This document shows, piece after piece, positions 5,706-5,751 of a stretch of 5,751 bases of DNA. The notes under the pieces were generated by a model. The model saw only the letters and a program-made list of their open reading frames with translations, made no database searches and was not told where the DNA came from. The first letter of the stretch is position 1. The number at the start of each line of letters is the position of its first letter. The translations under genes and the position numbers were made by a program. The stretch comes from Bacteroidales bacterium (lineage in GTDB: Bacteria > Bacteroidota > Bacteroidia > Bacteroidales > UBA932), in contig JAFZGK010000120.1 in assembly GCA_017555445.1 (NCBI GenBank), positions 1-5,751 on the forward strand. The letters are read 5' to 3'.

Positions 5706-5751
5706 ATGCCAAAGATGAAGACCAACTCCGGTTCAAAAAAGCGTTTCACGC
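5706..5751 (+). CDS. rpmI: 50S ribosomal protein bL35 (5' end only)
   Basis: The first 15 codons read MPKMKTNSGSKKRFT, the typical N-terminus of bL35, a small basic protein of the large ribosomal subunit. The gene runs off the right edge, so most of its length is missing. It follows infC by 48 bases and would be followed by rplT in the conserved thrS-infC-rpmI-rplT operon. The ATG is preceded by an A/T-rich leader without a Shine-Dalgarno, the usual arrangement in Bacteroidetes and in contrast to infC. Confidence 0.95.
   Translation, partial: MPKMKTNSGSKKRFT

Overview
The window looks chromosomal and comes from a member of the Bacteroidota, most likely Bacteroidales. Three things point there: divergent promoter elements of the TAnnTTTG type between 2976 and 3003; a DUF4199 membrane protein next to a GtrB/DPM1-type glycosyltransferase, a pairing typical of this phylum; and rRNA, ThrRS and IF3 sequences of the Bacteroidetes kind. 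I cannot place it to genus from sequence alone.

Left part (1-555): the end of a ribosomal RNA operon on the + strand. It holds the 3' end of 23S rRNA, starting just before the sarcin-ricin loop, then a spacer without tRNA, 5S rRNA, and a strong hairpin-plus-T-tract terminator that works in both directions. About 200 bases without a convincing gene follow.

Middle (754-2955): genes on the - strand, converging on the rRNA operon. In transcription order they are a four-helix DUF4199 protein, a family 2 polyprenyl-phosphate glycosyltransferase four bases downstream, a possible 47-residue small ORF, and a Bcp-type peroxiredoxin. The first two look like one transcription unit. The small ORF lies in an open frame that continues from the glycosyltransferase stop codon to 11 bases before bcp.

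Right part (2976-5751): the translation operon thrS-infC-rpmI on the + strand, running off the right edge in rpmI. Its promoter sits back to back with the DUF4199 promoter. Three points stand out. (1) thrS has an in-frame TAA at codon 406, between catalytic motifs 2 and 3, so as written no intact ThrRS is made. (2) infC has no usable AUG, GUG or UUG at its real N-terminus; a perfect AGGAGG eight bases before an AUC codon indicates an AUC start, a variant of the rare-start autoregulation known for infC. (3) The thrS leader begins with a hairpin that resembles a tRNA-Thr(UGU) anticodon arm, a possible ThrRS operator.

I found no mobile element, CRISPR array, defence system or clear foreign DNA. 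The interest lies in translation-factor gene control and in the thrS lesion.
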